Source: Chitinophagaceae bacterium (GTDB taxonomy: Bacteria > Bacteroidota > Bacteroidia > Chitinophagales > Chitinophagaceae). Taken from it: a stretch of DNA of 5,800 nucleotides. Both the position numbers and the translations under genes were made by a program. Of this stretch, positions 5,767 to 5,800 are shown piece after piece. Below the pieces are notes generated by a model. It saw only the letters and a list, made by a program, of their open reading frames with translations. It was not told where the DNA came from and searched no databases. The DNA lies in assembly GCA_020853515.1 (NCBI GenBank), contig JADYYU010000181.1, positions 1 to 5,800 of the forward strand, written 5' to 3'. Positions within the stretch are counted from its first letter, which is position 1, and the number at the start of each line of letters is the position of its first letter.

Positions 5767-5800
5767 TTATTGTTTTTTGAGTTTGCTGTAATCTATAAAG
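5767..5800 (-). CDS. possible last codons of a convergent gene running off the window
   Basis: On the minus strand, reading in from the window edge, one frame gives FIDYSKLKKQ followed by TAA (5767-5769). A lysine-rich hydrophilic end like this is plausible for a C-terminus, and a convergent gene would fit the 97-base gap after the M16 stop. Ten residues are far too few to identify anything, and another minus-strand frame is also open here, so this is tentative. Confidence 0.2.
   Translation of the reverse strand, partial: FIDYSKLKKQ

Overview
This 5.8 kb window looks like chromosomal DNA from a member of the Bacteroidota, probably near the Chitinophagaceae/Sphingobacteriia. Three things point there: the long, diverged PurF type; candidate promoters of the TAnnTTTG (-7) class with no clear Shine-Dalgarno sequences; and separate small PurS and M16 peptidase genes. 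I see no RNA genes, CRISPR arrays, insertion sequences or phage genes. No gene-free stretch exceeds 300 bases; the longest is about 240 bases, between pssA and purF.

Layout: 1-548 (+) is the 3' end of an unrecognised gene whose product resembles an outer-membrane beta-barrel. It converges, 17 bases apart, on a minus-strand YtxH-like small protein (566-1018). Behind that on the minus strand lie purS (1200-1445) and pssA (1442-2203), transcribed pssA then purS with a 4-base ATGA overlap. A 242-base divergent intergenic region separates pssA from purF (2446-4296, +). After a 128-base gap follows a single-domain-pair M16 zinc peptidase (4425-5669, +). The last 131 bases hold a small hairpin and possibly the last codons of a convergent minus-strand gene.

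Function: purS and purF act in the same pathway. PurF makes phosphoribosylamine from PRPP and glutamine (first committed step of de novo purine synthesis), and PurS is the small structural subunit of FGAM synthase (fourth step). They are divergent, and purS is translationally coupled to pssA, which makes phosphatidylserine, the precursor of phosphatidylethanolamine. The neighbourhood is therefore mostly housekeeping metabolism. I found no convincing new system. The points most worth a second look are the unusual PurF (large insertions, apparent loss of Fe-S ligands despite a propeptide, altered oxyanion-hole motif), the pssA-purS coupling, the nearly leaderless purF promoter and several intergenic dyads.
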